Shown here one piece after another: positions 26,101 to 40,400 of a stretch of DNA of 64,000 nucleotides. The notes beneath the pieces are model-generated. The model did not search any database. It was not told the origin of the DNA and saw only the letters and a list, made by a program, of their open reading frames with translations. Each line of letters opens with the position of its first letter. Within the stretch, counting starts at the first letter, position 1. The stretch comes from Mercenaria mercenaria (taxonomy: Eukaryota; Mollusca; Bivalvia; Venerida; Veneridae): positions 1 to 64,000 of the forward strand of contig NW_026461117.1 of the NCBI RefSeq assembly GCF_021730395.1, in the 5' to 3' direction. Both the position numbers and the translations under genes were made by a program.

Positions 26101-29100
26101 AAACTACATTACGTTTTTCAGGCATTTTTGTAAGTCTATGATTGTTTTCGTGTAGACGGCTGACGACATATCTCTTGTTTCGCACAGTTATTGAGAGATC
26201 TACTCCCGGATTATCGGGCGTTGTTATACATGTGTCCTGTTCGTTTGCAGAGCACTTGATATCTCCGTCGCCATCAGTTCCGGTACAAACACAGAAAACA
26301 TCATTCTCATACCAACTGTGTAAGTTTGCATCAATCTCATCTACATCAGTCAAGTCTAGGTCATTAGTAAAGGCGAGTCTGTGTAATATGAAAATAATTA
26401 GTAATCATCTAATATTCTTTATTTATTCAAATGCGTTTTATTTTTGTTTTAATATTGGTCAAAATGAATGCTATGCAAATTGTAATCTTTGTTTGAATTT
26501 GCATTTAAAACAAAAACGACTTCTTGAATTTAATTGTATATCATATTTTCTTCGAAATAAAAGTTCATTATCTCATACGTACCCCCAGGACTGAACAAAA
26601 TCTTCGGGGTCAGGGGTATACCACCACCAGTAATACCGACTGGAACTAGTGACTTTTCCATCGCTTTATATCAAGTCGTCTCCCCAGTCACCATTTAAAT
26701 TACCACAGAGACCTTCTACATTCTTCATATCAGCCGGAGACGGATAAATGAAAACATTGACCATGAAACCGTTCCAAGAAGAGATACGCACGTCTACCCT
26801 AGTACCATGCGGTAGGTATATCTACAAAAAATGTGAAAACATAGTAAGAGGAGAGAAAAAAAAGGTATAAGGATATACAAATGGAAGAAGTGAAGTTACC
26901 GTCCATGCCCTCTAGCCCGAGGCTGGTGACAGAACTCAAAATTTGCACATGTTACAAGTACCAAATTACAATTTAGAGACATCCGCAGACGGTCATGTAT
27001 ACATACATGCGACTACAAATCAGAGTGAATCAATTAAAATAATGGACGATCCTTTACCCAGAAAACAACGGGCGGAACTAAACTTCTTTTCGTTTCATCC
27101 CTGAATATCTACTTTTAAATAGATCACTATATCAAAATCAAAGTCCTGATCTCTTTGTTGTTTTTCACATACGCTATACATACTTCACTTTAATATGTTT
27201 TCCGACCTCATCTTGGAGTATAATCAAAAGGTACTTGAATATATTTTAAAATCATGGAGTCCACATCGACCGAGTGGTGACTTCGAATTTCTGACCTTCT
27301 ACGCCAAAGGTTTAAAACCTCGACTGGGAAGTAGTATTCTTTCAACGGCGGAAACCATCCAGATGACGTGCGGAATGTCGGAGGTTTTACAACATATCCT
27401 ATCCGAGTTTAATATGACACTCGGGGGAATGCCAAGGATCATCCGTACGTGGAAAGCTGGAAAGTCACATGTAACCTATATAAATGTATCTGTACAACGT
27501 TAATCAAAACAAATAAATGCTGGAGTTACTATAAAAATCGTATAACCGTATATAAAGGTTACTTGATATCGATGTGCAGTTCTTTTCATTACTCTTAAGA
27601 TACGATCGTCAGCTAGCAAATAACCTGTCACGTGGTCACCATGGCAATGGTTAATAGTAAATACATCCCGTCCAGCACGTATAGTAACTCCACATGCACA
27701 CGCAACACGCCAGCCTCCACACTGACGAGTCTCAAGCTGAATCTATATAATTAAAAAGTCAGTTGAATATCTTTGCTCAAAATGTATGAAGCTATTATTC
27801 TCATCGGAACAAAATAGTCAGACTAGCATAAATGCATTTGTTTAGTTTTGAATTACTCCACAAAGTTAATTTATTCAATTTTACTAACATTATAGTAAAA
27901 CCTTAATTTGTCAGTACATAGAATTTTCTATGCAAAATATGTTGAAAGAAACTGTTATATATGTTCTACGAAAGTATGACCGAAAAAATTAGAAAATTAT
28001 GACAAACTTCGATTCTTGAGCCTTTAGTGTTGCTTCACAATTTTATAAATTCTTTTTTTTCCGAGCAACCTTATTATTGTAACAATTTCCAGTCATTGTC
28101 ATAAACAATTCATTGTTTTATAAAGAATGAATTTCTTCACAAGGACTTCAAATAAAATTCTAGCTAGGAAAATCATTGAATTTCAAATAGGAAGTAGTAA
28201 GTTTTTATAAGTTTATCTCAACCGGCAACAGCTTATGCCTCATTAATGCAAACAATCCAGTTAGCATATGATTATAGTACCTGTAAGTGTTAAAAGTTCT
28301 GGTCGCATTTTGGTCAATAATTCACAGAATAACTGTTTTGTTTCTAACTTTTCACAGAATGAACATGTTCTATGTTTCAGAGTTTCTTATACAAACACTA
28401 ATTTGCCACATATAATAGACACATGAAATACCACCGGTGTGATATTTCCACGAAAATAGATTTGTCATCAATCATGTAAAATTCTCAACATGTGAACTAT
28501 AAAGTTGGCATTGAGGAAGAGATAGATAGATAGATATTGATGAGCTGGAGTTTCCGAGGAATTAAGTAAACCATGAGGTCAATATGCAACATTGGCAACA
28601 GTGCTCGTTAGAAAGAACTAGGTAAAATATTAACACTTATGTAAAAATGTATCAAACTCGGAATACAGACAACTTCAAGATAGATATAGCTGTTTGAATA
28701 CCATCTTTGTTATGAAATGGCAGCCATTTTGGGCACAGTGAAATCATCATTTCTTCCTCATATGGGCCTTACTATATATGGTAATTAACAACTAAGATGA
28801 TCGTATTTTGAGGGTCATAATATAAAATGAATCTAATTTGTTTGTAAGAGTGTATACCTGAAGTTTAGACTCTTTGTTTAATTGTATCGAACATACGTTT
28901 GCCATCAATACCTTGTTTCGGTAAAGCCTATATAAGGTATGACGACGACGTCACTGTGCCAAAAATGACAGCCCGTTTTATTAAATTGATAATATCTAAA
29001 CTGCGGTATGTTCTTTTATTAGTAGTCTACTTTCATATTCTTTCGCCTTTGTTCATTATATTCTTTCCAAATACATACATTGCCAAATATCAAATATTCA

Positions 29101-32100
29101 ACTTACTGTCCATCAAACGTTCGCATTCTCGGATCATTGTTTGCATAACAATAATTTCTTTGCCAGTAGTTTTCATCATCTCGAACAAATACCTTTCAAA
29201 AATTTAACAAAAGTGTTCATGTATGATAAAGACAGGTTCTTAAATGAATTGCCTGAGCAATTATGGTAGTAGAATCAGTCAACTAATATTTTCACAATAA
29301 TTTTGATTACATATGTAACGTCTGGTAAGAAAAAGTACTGAATTTCCAAAAGTTTCTTTATTATGTATTAAAATACTCATCATAAATTCTATTGTGTATC
29401 CGTCATAGCAGTTGATATAGATAAGTCAAATATTTGCCCTATGCCTTCAAACATGTACTTTAAAATCCTTGGTTACGAACAAGAATCGAAATAATATATC
29501 TCATTTGTGATTTTGTTGCTGAATAAAATCATCATTTGGAGTTCAGATGAGAAGGAATTATATCATAAGGGCGGAGCCCGAATGAAATAATAATACGAAG
29601 ATGAACGAAACACCAATGCAAGAGCAAATTACTGAATTAGATGTATTGTTTCGATTCTAACACGAAACTAAGGATTTTTCAGTGCTTCCTTGAAACAGTC
29701 CATAAAATAATTGCCTCTTATCTGTTAGTTTCTTTTTTAGCGCACCGCTATGCCGTTTGACGTTTTGACATAATAATTGTGACATCAGAAAGATGAATGG
29801 TTCTAACATGGCTTGCAAATGGCCTAAATACACATAGGGCAAAACCTATCTCGGGTTATTCTGCAATAACCGATGCGTGTGCAACGATCAAGGTGCGTAG
29901 CAGGGTCGTAAAAAGAAGCTGCAATTTTTTGTAACACTATTGATGCTAGTAAGTCGTGTTAGAATCGAAATAACAAGTTTCTAAGTGTAATTTATCGTAT
30001 AATTAACCGAGTTTGTCGTTCTTATGCGAAACATATATTGTTACGCGTGATCTATTCGTACACATAAGAACTCAAAACACGGGTTATTCTACGATAAACC
30101 ACACTTGGGAACTTATTATTTCTTAAATAACACAATTTCCAGCCTTCTTTACTTAATAGGAAAGTGAATCGGGACGTGTTAGAATAAATATTTACTTTGT
30201 TTAATTGATTATGCTAAACAACTAGGAAATTTTGTTTACCTTTCATTTATAATCATTGTGACACCAAAGTTCTTATGATGAATACATTGATATAAGTACA
30301 ACTCTAACATTATTTTAAAGATGGTGAAATAATCTTACCGTTAAAACCTGGCTAAAAGTGTGTAACCAAAATGTACTGGTATCTCCATATGCAGCCAATT
30401 TCACCTTTAGGTAGAATGTATCTTTTAACGAATACTTTGCGTTATTTGTTGTGGTTACTGTGATATTTATGATGCGTGTCTCGTTTACAAGCTCTTCTTC
30501 AGTGGATATACCAATTATTCGTTGTCCGCATGTTTGCCGGCCTTTGATTGCAATAGATGAATCAGAGCAGTCGTTACCTGAGCCAAATACTTTGAAGTCA
30601 AAGGAACAAGGATGCCCTTTTGTGCAAACAAGGGGAATGTTTACCCTGATCTGTATCAATACATCACCACCTCTAGGCATCAGCAATTCGGTCATCACAA
30701 ACTGAAATTGTAAAATAAAAGAAGGCAACTCAACTGAGCCGCTGAAATCGCCCTCTGAATATTGGTCAAACATAGTAGGCATAAGAAATAGAGATCAATA
30801 TAATTGCACCTTTACTAATCTTACCAGGTGTTCTGTATTACAAAAAAGCTTCTAAAGTGACATTTTGATACTAACAAAACTGTATTACGTGCACAATAAA
30901 ATACTTAGTGGTATTTCATTTTACTATCGGCTTGTTAAAAGTTCATTTTTTACCACATGTAAGTTGAAAAAATCATAAGAAGCAGGTTTTGAGGGGTAAA
31001 TCAAACACATATGAATAAATCCTAAATGTTTTGTGGTGCATAAAAGTATGACATTGTGTCTTAAACCGTTTTCATTTTCCACCCAGTTGTGTAATTGTAA
31101 GGGAAGTAAACTAATAGATATCTCTAATAAGTACTAGCCCAAGGCAAGAGTTGTCATTCTTTGCGGATCACAACTTTAAATTATATTAAAACTTCTGTTA
31201 TTGATATCAACAACACTATCATAAATTTCACAATTGTATAAAATCATTTCTGGTTATTTCAAGGACTTGGAAATCAATTTATAGACTTTATTTATTGTAT
31301 TTCTATCACTGACAATTTTAGGACTTATCTCTAAACATAGCGAAAGCTTAAACAACGTTCAGGCAATCAAGGGAACATATTTGTTTGGCTATTGAAATGA
31401 ATAGCAAGTCAGGAATTTGTAAAGACTACCAGCACAAGGAGCAGACATGCATTTCGTTATAATTCTTTAAACAAGATTAATTTTATTTGTTGTATCTCAA
31501 TATTCAAGCATATTCATTGGCCAAAAGGTTGCCCCTCACCGATTTGGGTTCGAGCCTCACTCGTGGTGTTGCTTTCTTCATGTGAGGAAGCAACCCAGAT
31601 GGCTTACTGGAGATTAGTGGACCTACCCAGGTGCCCATGATGAAATAGTACAAAGAGGGGAGCCTGGGGTCTCCCTCCACCATAAAAGCTGGGACGTCGC
31701 TTTATGAAATATAATTGTGTCAGTGCGACGTTGAACCCAAAAAAATAAAAAAAGTCAGTCGATTTTTACGTGGGGATACGCTAAAATTTAGCTGATAAAA
31801 TAAGTCAATTACTTAGTTGTTACTGACACTTTAAAGAAATATGTATGATCGATATGTTATAAAAAAAAAAGAGGAACTCGCCGTCATTTATTATACCGAC
31901 TCCATTTTTCTGTGAAAAGTCAGAATCAAACCAAATAATTCTTTTAAAGTACCTCAACAGCAGAAATCGCATCACTGTATTGAGAACCAATAAGTTCTAC
32001 ACCAGAGGCATCGTGAATGCTGACACCACATGAAAACTAAACAAACAAAAAACAAATACTGTGACAACAACAGTAAAGTTAACAGAATGGCAATATCGAT

Positions 32101-34358
32101 AACATGTATCTTATTTGCGATACCTGACAACAACAGTTATACAAAATGCTTTTAGATAATACTAGTGGATAAATCATTTTATTTTCTTAAACATTTTATA
32201 ATTTTTTTCTGACATTTAGTCTACTTTTCATTCTCTTTGTACAATGGATACTAGAATAAAGCAAAATACAAACACAGGAAACCAAACTTTTTATATACAT
32301 TTTAAATAAGAAGACAAATTAACAGATAAACGTTTAAATATCTAATAAATATATTCATTTCAGTGTAACCATCGAGTGCAACAAAAGCGAAATTTAAAAT
32401 CTGCTTTTCACGAGAGGAAGATATTCTGATCTTAAGTGTAAAAGACAAGTATTTATTTCATGTTTTTGTTTGTTTGTTTGTTTTGGGTTTAACGCCGTTT
32501 GTCAACAGTATTTCAGTCATGTAACGGCGGGCAGTTAACCTAACCAGTGTTCCTGGATTCTGTACCAGTACAAACCTGTTCTCCGCAAGTAACTGTCAAC
32601 TTTCCCACATGAATCAGAGGTGGAGGACTAATGATTTCAGACACAATGTCGTCTATCAAATAGTCACGGAGAACATACACCCCACCCGAGGATCGAACTC
32701 ACGACCCCGCGATCCGTAGACCGACGCTCTACCTCCTGAGCTAAGCGGGCGGGCTCAATGTTTTTGTATATGTATATCTGTACTGATATTTATTTGGACA
32801 GAATTTCTGGTAATTTATAAACTACATTCTTTCACCATATATTGAAGAAAAAAAATAAGTAAGGAAGTGACTCAATTGACCTGTAAAGCAATATCGTCAA
32901 AATATCAACACCAAATTAAAAGCTATCAAATTGTAATTCTGTCCAAATAAATATCAGTATAGTTTTTTCATTCATATCAAGGTCATTTTGGAGATATACT
33001 TTTCAATTATGTGTTTTTATTCAATGCTAAATGATATAGTATATACATGTAAAAGGCTTTAGTGATATATTAATATAAAATAATTCTATTATAATGCTAA
33101 ATTTCTGAAACATATAACATATAACTGAAAAATTAAAGTATTGAATAGATCAAAATGCTTTAGCATTACCGCAAGAAAAAAAAGATTTTAAGATGAAGTT
33201 CCAATTCTTCTTGAATTAGGAGTGGGAATTTTAAAGAGAAATCGGTATTTATAACTAAAATACACAGATGCATGAGTGACAGTGAGAAAGAGTAAGTATT
33301 ACCTTCACTTCTAATAAAAATTTGTCAGTTTGTAAATGATGGTTAGTTATGTAATAATTTTCCACAGAAGAATAGTCTAGCAGAGGTGATGTGTACACAG
33401 TGTCGTCATTAACCTTCCTGCAGAGTAAAGTGATTAAGTTTGAAAACAATATTGCTTTATTATTAGTACCAAATATAGACTTCATATAATATATTCTAAG
33501 TAGAGGCTCCGTGAAAGAGTGGTTAAGGTCGTTGACTTCGAATCAATTGCTCCGTACTGCAGTGGAAGGCACTCAGCTTTACTTACGAAATCGGTGGTTC
33601 TAACAAGGTATCCACCCGTGCCTGAAATAATGTTCGCTGGATGGGGACACCTCCGGTCGTCCTCCACAATGAATAACTGAAAAGTCGTCAATCTGACCTA
33701 AAACTATTTAGGTGTGACATTAAACTGAATAAAAGTAGCTCTAACAATGAATTGTCAGCGCTATTAGTAAAATAATAAAATAGCCGTTCCTGTGGGATAC
33801 AGATTAGATTATGCTTAAACAAAAAACAAATCTGAATGTGTTTACAATCGTCATGTAACGTAACTAACAGCATTTCTTATTTGCTTAATTTTATAAAAAA
33901 AAATTCTTATCATTTGTGCGACCATTCACGAAGTTCAGTAACAAAGGGATAGTAAACTAACCATGTAATACCATACTGGTACCCGTCCTGACCTTCAAAA
34001 TCACAAAACAAATGTAGAAGGGGCCATTTCCGATTTTATCTGATTTCCATGCGGGCTTCTACACTTGTCACAGAAAAAGCCGGAAGTAGTGATCCAGACC
34101 ATTCTGAAAAATTAATATAATGTGTTATATAATGAAAAACTAAATAATTATAAAAAAACAACAACAAAGAATTCCTCGGCGAAAAACTTTATACAGCAAG
34201 GATTTAACCCAAATGGCGAGTTCAATTCAATATCAACCTAGAAAACACTTCAAATATAAGTTTAGTATAAAAACAAGGGGGAAAATCCAATAGGGGAGCC
34301 ACTTTCTAAAACGCACTCTCCCCTAACCTTAACCCAGTGCGTGGACGCGCACTCGACC

Positions 34359-34430
<72 letters not shown>

Positions 34431-37400
34431 GTAAACACAGAAGGACAAAACGAACAAATAAAGGACCACAGTGGAGCATCGCCTTGGAACGGTCATTGCA
34501 AAACCACCACTGGGGGGCTTAAACCGGTTTATGGTGCACCTAACATCACCCTTATCCCAACCATGTTCCAATGACACAGGACAGTATAAAAAAAAACGTT
34601 ATACCCGCCAGGTGAAATCCTTACATACGCAACGGCAGCAGAAAGCATGTATTGTCAAACATAAAAATGCTCTTGTATATTTATATAACAGCAATCCTTA
34701 AGAACCCAAAACGCATGTACTCAGTGCAAGATAAGATAGTTTGGTTGATTAATGCAAATGATCTAAAACAATGTATTTCCGTTTTGTTCAGATAGAGAAA
34801 ACGAGTGTTTTTCTGTTGTTTTCTTGACTGAACTATAAACTACCATAAAGTGTTTTCTTGAAAATAATTCTCTAAATATGCAAAAATGTTGAATATTTTT
34901 ATGACCATCACATTAAAACAAAAGTTTAATATTCATGATTCATTTGCAACTTTAAAGATCAATGCCATATGGTGCATTCCATTGTTTCGTGTAACTATGA
35001 CTAATAATCTGTTTACTTATTTGAACAGCAAAATTGAAAAAGTACCTTCAAATAGCTATTTCTTGTATGTTACATAACAAACAAAACAAGGCTTCAAAAA
35101 TATTCTCCTCTTTTGTGTGTGTGTTGGAAGGGGGGGGGGGGGTCATACAGACTTGTACAATCACATGGTCTTTTAATAAAGTACTTCAATTGCATACTAA
35201 ATAGGTTAATATTCGCAGAATAAGTGAAAAACATCTTTACTTTATTAATGTCTGTATTTCATAGTAATTTCTTTCAGATTTTGGTTGGGATAATTAAGCT
35301 GTATACCTGGTCGTATATACTGAATGATTATTCACCAATCAATTTTTAAGCTAACTGGCATATACCTACCCCCATCTCCAGAGTGGTTAACCTTGCAGAT
35401 TTTCTCCGCAAAACATCGTATATATCCCCAGTGTACATTATATTCTCTGCTATAATATTCCTCTATACTCAAGTAGGAAGTATAATTATATCTGTATGTA
35501 TAATTGTATGTATTATTGTAATAGTACGTCTCCTCCCTTGCTTGCAAAATTTCAGTATTGTCTGGGCAACCACATTTCGTATATTTATCTATCCAGGGCA
35601 CAGCCTTGTGATTGAGTGGATTAAGCAAACTCTCAGTAACGGGTAACCTGGAATGCATTTATGACTATTTTTTTCAAAATATCTAAGAAAAGACGGGTGG
35701 ACGGATGAGCTGCACATTCAAGAATGGTTAGTGTATGCCTGGAAAAGAGCAGAAGATGAAAATGCGCTTTGTGTGTTACATTTCTATAGAAAATATCAAC
35801 TGTATTGCCATGGACAATACCCCAAAATATTTAATTTTCACCGGTTGGATGTATATATGTTTTTCTAAAAGTCCAAAGTGCGACTGGATAAATTTAATTG
35901 TATAAGTATTAAATTTGTTCGTAGATAACAGAAAAAAAGCAATAAATTTGCTTCCTAATGCTAAAATTCGGCTCTACTACAAACCTCCAACTTGACACGA
36001 AACCGTCACTATCTGTCTCTTCAGTTCCATCTCTGTGTTTGTATGAGCCAGGTGAGAACATACAGAGTCCCTCCCCATCCTCTAACGTGGAGCCACTGTG
36101 GTTAGTATTTAGGCTGACATTTACGATCCTATTATTCCATGTCTCTATACCCAAGACAATACCATTAATCAGCTGTACCTTTAATACATAACAAAGGCAT
36201 TTTTACCTTTAATTTGGGATATGCAGTTAAATGGTTTTTTAGATATAAATTATGTTAAACAAAACTCTTAAACTGAATTTGTATAGAGTAATTAGCAAGT
36301 GCATTAAACTTCTAAGAAACTTACATTATCTATCCGGCGATTTGTCAATTCTCCATTCGTTTGACCAATTCTCATCAATCCATTGCAATAGCTATATATA
36401 TGTATTGTCCCCATCTCTGTAATTAACTGCACATAAACACACACCATTTGTAGTCCAGCTGCACGCTTCTGTCTGTATTTGCACCTGTTGAATGATGGAA
36501 TCATAACAACAAACAGTTAATTTTATATGCAAGAACAAAGACTGTATTATTTTAAAATTGAAATATCTCAGATATCTCTCTCTGGCATTGTTAATTGACA
36601 TCACTTTATTCTGCAGTTATGTGAATGGAATTTTTAAGTGTCGCACAATAAATATAATTAAAAGTGAGCAGTCGCTTTTTTCAATTTTATGATAAAATGT
36701 GAGGATTATTTATCTTCTTTTTATCAGAAAATGAACAAGAAAAATGTCTTACATGAACAGGTATCTTGCTGCTGCGGTACAAGATGAATTCCCCAACTTT
36801 GTCAATTTCAACGTTTTCAGTGCTGAAACTAAATGTGTGTACATGATATATGAAACGCCTGTTAGCGATAGAAAAGCTCTTAAAACACTTCATTAGAATG
36901 CATCTAAATAGCTGGCCAAGTGAAATTCTTCTCTCTTTGTTTTCGTACGATATGGTGATGATTTAAATAAAAGATCTTGTTGAAAAAACACATTTGAGGC
37001 TTCTTTAAATGTACAACCTAAAATGAAAACCGACTTTAAGATGACCCAACTATTGTTACGCTTTACCATTGAATATTTTCCTGAATATTTTATTAATTTT
37101 TGAAATAACGACATGACATAGAAGAAAATATTTTGTCTAAGTAAATGTATTGAAATCACAAAACTTATTATCACTTACGCATATTTCCAGTCTGTTTCTT
37201 TGGTCAGGATAGGAACATTGCCTATTGATATCTTGCAAGCCTCTTGCACAGTCGAACTTCTTGCTATATTTAACTGAAATATTTTACTTTTGTGGTAAAT
37301 TTGACTAAACTGATATCAATTTATGACATGTTATTTTAACTGTTAAGGCTTTAATACATATTGCTTGAAATGGTGTCAATTATTACCTTCTATTTACGAA

Positions 37401-40400
37401 TTCCATTCAAACAAGAAGAGGGCCATGATGGCCCTATATCGCTCACCTGAGTACCATTGCTCTTAATGATAAGAACAAGCTTTGACATAGATCACATGGG
37501 CATACACATTAAATATCATCAGGATAAAAAATTTCTTGTAACTGTCCCTTTTGACCTATGGTTCACATACTAGTCTCCATATCAAGTTTGAGGGTCCTAG
37601 GCTCAAATGCTGCATTTTTGTACTATCATGACTATTTTTTACCCTTGAAGATTTAAATAACATTTAAAACCAATCTCATTAGATGCTGCTGAGGTATATT
37701 CATTTACATAAAATAAAGGGAGGTAATTTGTCATAAATTCAGTCAAAAGTTATCTACCCTGATTGTCCGAGTCTATCTGATGACATATATGACATTTCAA
37801 ATCAGTATCTTCATTGGTAACTGAGATACACCATCTTAATTTGAAACAAAGGGAGGTAATTTGACATACAATCAGTCGATATTATCTACACTGATTGTCT
37901 CAGTCCAACTTTTGACAGTAATGAAATTTTAAATGAGTCCTTTGAATACTTATTGAGATAAATCCATTTTTATAAAAATCAGGGGAGGTAATCATGCATT
38001 GGTATATGCATGTTGAAGACACAGAGTACAAGCTTTTACAACAATATATAAGAAAAGTATTCATATAAATAAACATTCAATCAAGAGTTATCTAGCATGA
38101 CTATTTCTTACCATGGAAGAAAGAAATAAACTTTCAAACCAATCTCATTAGAAGCTGCTAGGTATATTCATTTACATAAATAAATAAAGGGAGGTAATTT
38201 GTCATAAATTCAGTCAATATATATCTTCACTGATTGTCAAGGTCAATCTGATGGCAAAAATGAAATTTCAGATCAGTATCTTCATTATTTACGCAGATAT
38301 ATCCATTTTAATTTGAAATAAAGGGAGGTAATTTGACATGAAATCAGTCCATAGTTATCTACCCTGATTGTCTCAGTCCAACTAATGACAATAATGAAAT
38401 TTCAAATGAGTCCTATAAGTACTTACTGATATAAATCCATTTTGATTAAAATCAGAGGAGGTAATCAGATATAAATTAACTCCGGAACCTACGATTGGTT
38501 CTGATAGATTCAGCATGGAATCCAAGATTTATTGTTGTTGAAAATATTTTGCAAGTTTGTATCAAATCAAACCATAAATGAAGTCTCTATATGGCTGCAA
38601 AAGTCAAAATAGCATATTTTTGACCTTTAAGGGGCAATAAGTCTAGAACCCATGACGGGATCAGGTCAGTTTTTTTAAAGGATCCGAGATATTATGTCAA
38701 TACAAGTTGTGTGTAAGTTTGATTAACGTTGACTGCAAAATGTGGTCCCTATCATGTTCACAAGCCAAAACTAGCAAATTTTGGCCATTTAATGAGCCAT
38801 AACTCTGGAACCCATGATGGGATCTGGCCAGTGTTCGAAAGGAACCGAGATATTACGCCCATACGAGTTGTGTGCAAGTTTGATAAAAAACAAATACAAA
38901 ATGTGGTCTGTATCGTGTTCACAAGGAAACTGTGAACGGACGGACGGACAGACGACGGACGAAGGGCGATCACAAAAGCTCACCCTGTCACTACGTGACA
39001 GGTGAGCTAAAAACAATTGAGTTTTCCTAAATGCAAAGGACAGGTCAGATTGCAAAACCATTACATACATTTATGTCTGGCATTTTATAATTGTTCCATA
39101 TCATACGGCCAGTTGTTGTTTCTGTTGGACCGAACTTGATTTTCATCGAACCAGTTTGTGTTGTACCCTCAATATCTATATACACTCCCAACACTTCTGT
39201 GGTGTAGTTGCTGAAATACCATCTTACGTCATCAGTTATTGTACTATTATAATCATTGTGATAGTTCCAGTTGCTTCCCCATTGCGATAAATACCGCCAG
39301 GAACCCCAGCTATTAATATATTTTTCATACGAATAGCTACAAACAAAAACTCTGCAAAGTTCATGGTGTTCATTTCCTGAGATAGGCTGATTACACCATA
39401 AACCATCGTCTTCCACAAGTACCGGCCAGAACAAAGCACAGGTACCGTCGCCATTTCCTTCAGTTGTTTCACAACCAAGTGGTGAGCTCGATATCAGATG
39501 CAAGAAATAGTTGTCAGTATTTTCATCAACAGATATGTAAAGCTGAAAAGGGTATTAGAAAATATTTGCCAGCACCAGACCAGAAAGAAAATGCCTCTGT
39601 ACATGTTATACCCTACCCCTAGGTATTCTATATGAACCATGGTCATGAACGGGAAAATATACCAACCCGTTTCAATCGCGCATTTCATATCTAAAACGCA
39701 CGATTCGGTAAATGTGTACTATGAATATTGAACAAGTGTTAATTTATCTTCCATTGTGTACCGGTCACGTTTCTTCAATATTTTTATCTTAAAAAAATAA
39801 TGCATAGTTTATACTTTTTCAACGTTGCAGAAAAAACCTTGGTTGAACTTCCCTGTTGAAGTTCCGGTCTAGATTATAAATTTATCTTGATTGGTTGTAT
39901 GTCAGTCGTCATTTAACTACACGTGTTCGCTAAAATGTGTATATGCAGGTATGAGTTAAATAAACAGTAAAGATTTACACAAATGTGTGATTTCAAATTC
40001 AAAATCATTTCTAAAATGAATTTCATTCATCATTTGGAATTTTATTGTAAAACTGTGATTATTTTGCATTTTGTTTTTGTTTATTTACATTTCCCTAACA
40101 TGTGCACACTGCTGTGATCTCTAGACCGGATGTTCATTAGGGGAGTTCACGCAAGTTTTTCTGTAACGCTGACGAAAGCATAAAATATGTGGAGTATCTC
40201 TGCAATATGAAATATTGAGAAAATTTGTTTTGTGCACGGTGGAAGATAGATGACCGCTTGTTAAATATGCCTGTCTGATACCCATTCACCGAACTGCGCG
40301 TTTAAGGTGAGAAATGTATGATTGAAATGAGTTAGTGCACTTTCCCATTCAAGACCATGGTTCTTATGGAATACCTAGGAGTAGGGTAAAACATGTTCAG

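Noticed and set aside
26142-26594. 150-codon plus-strand open frame
   Set aside because: It is the antisense shadow of the VWDE-like exon 26087-26378, whose splice sites and phase are sound.
34329-34577. His/Thr-rich and Cys/Val-rich open frames
   Set aside because: They are translations of the CA microsatellite.
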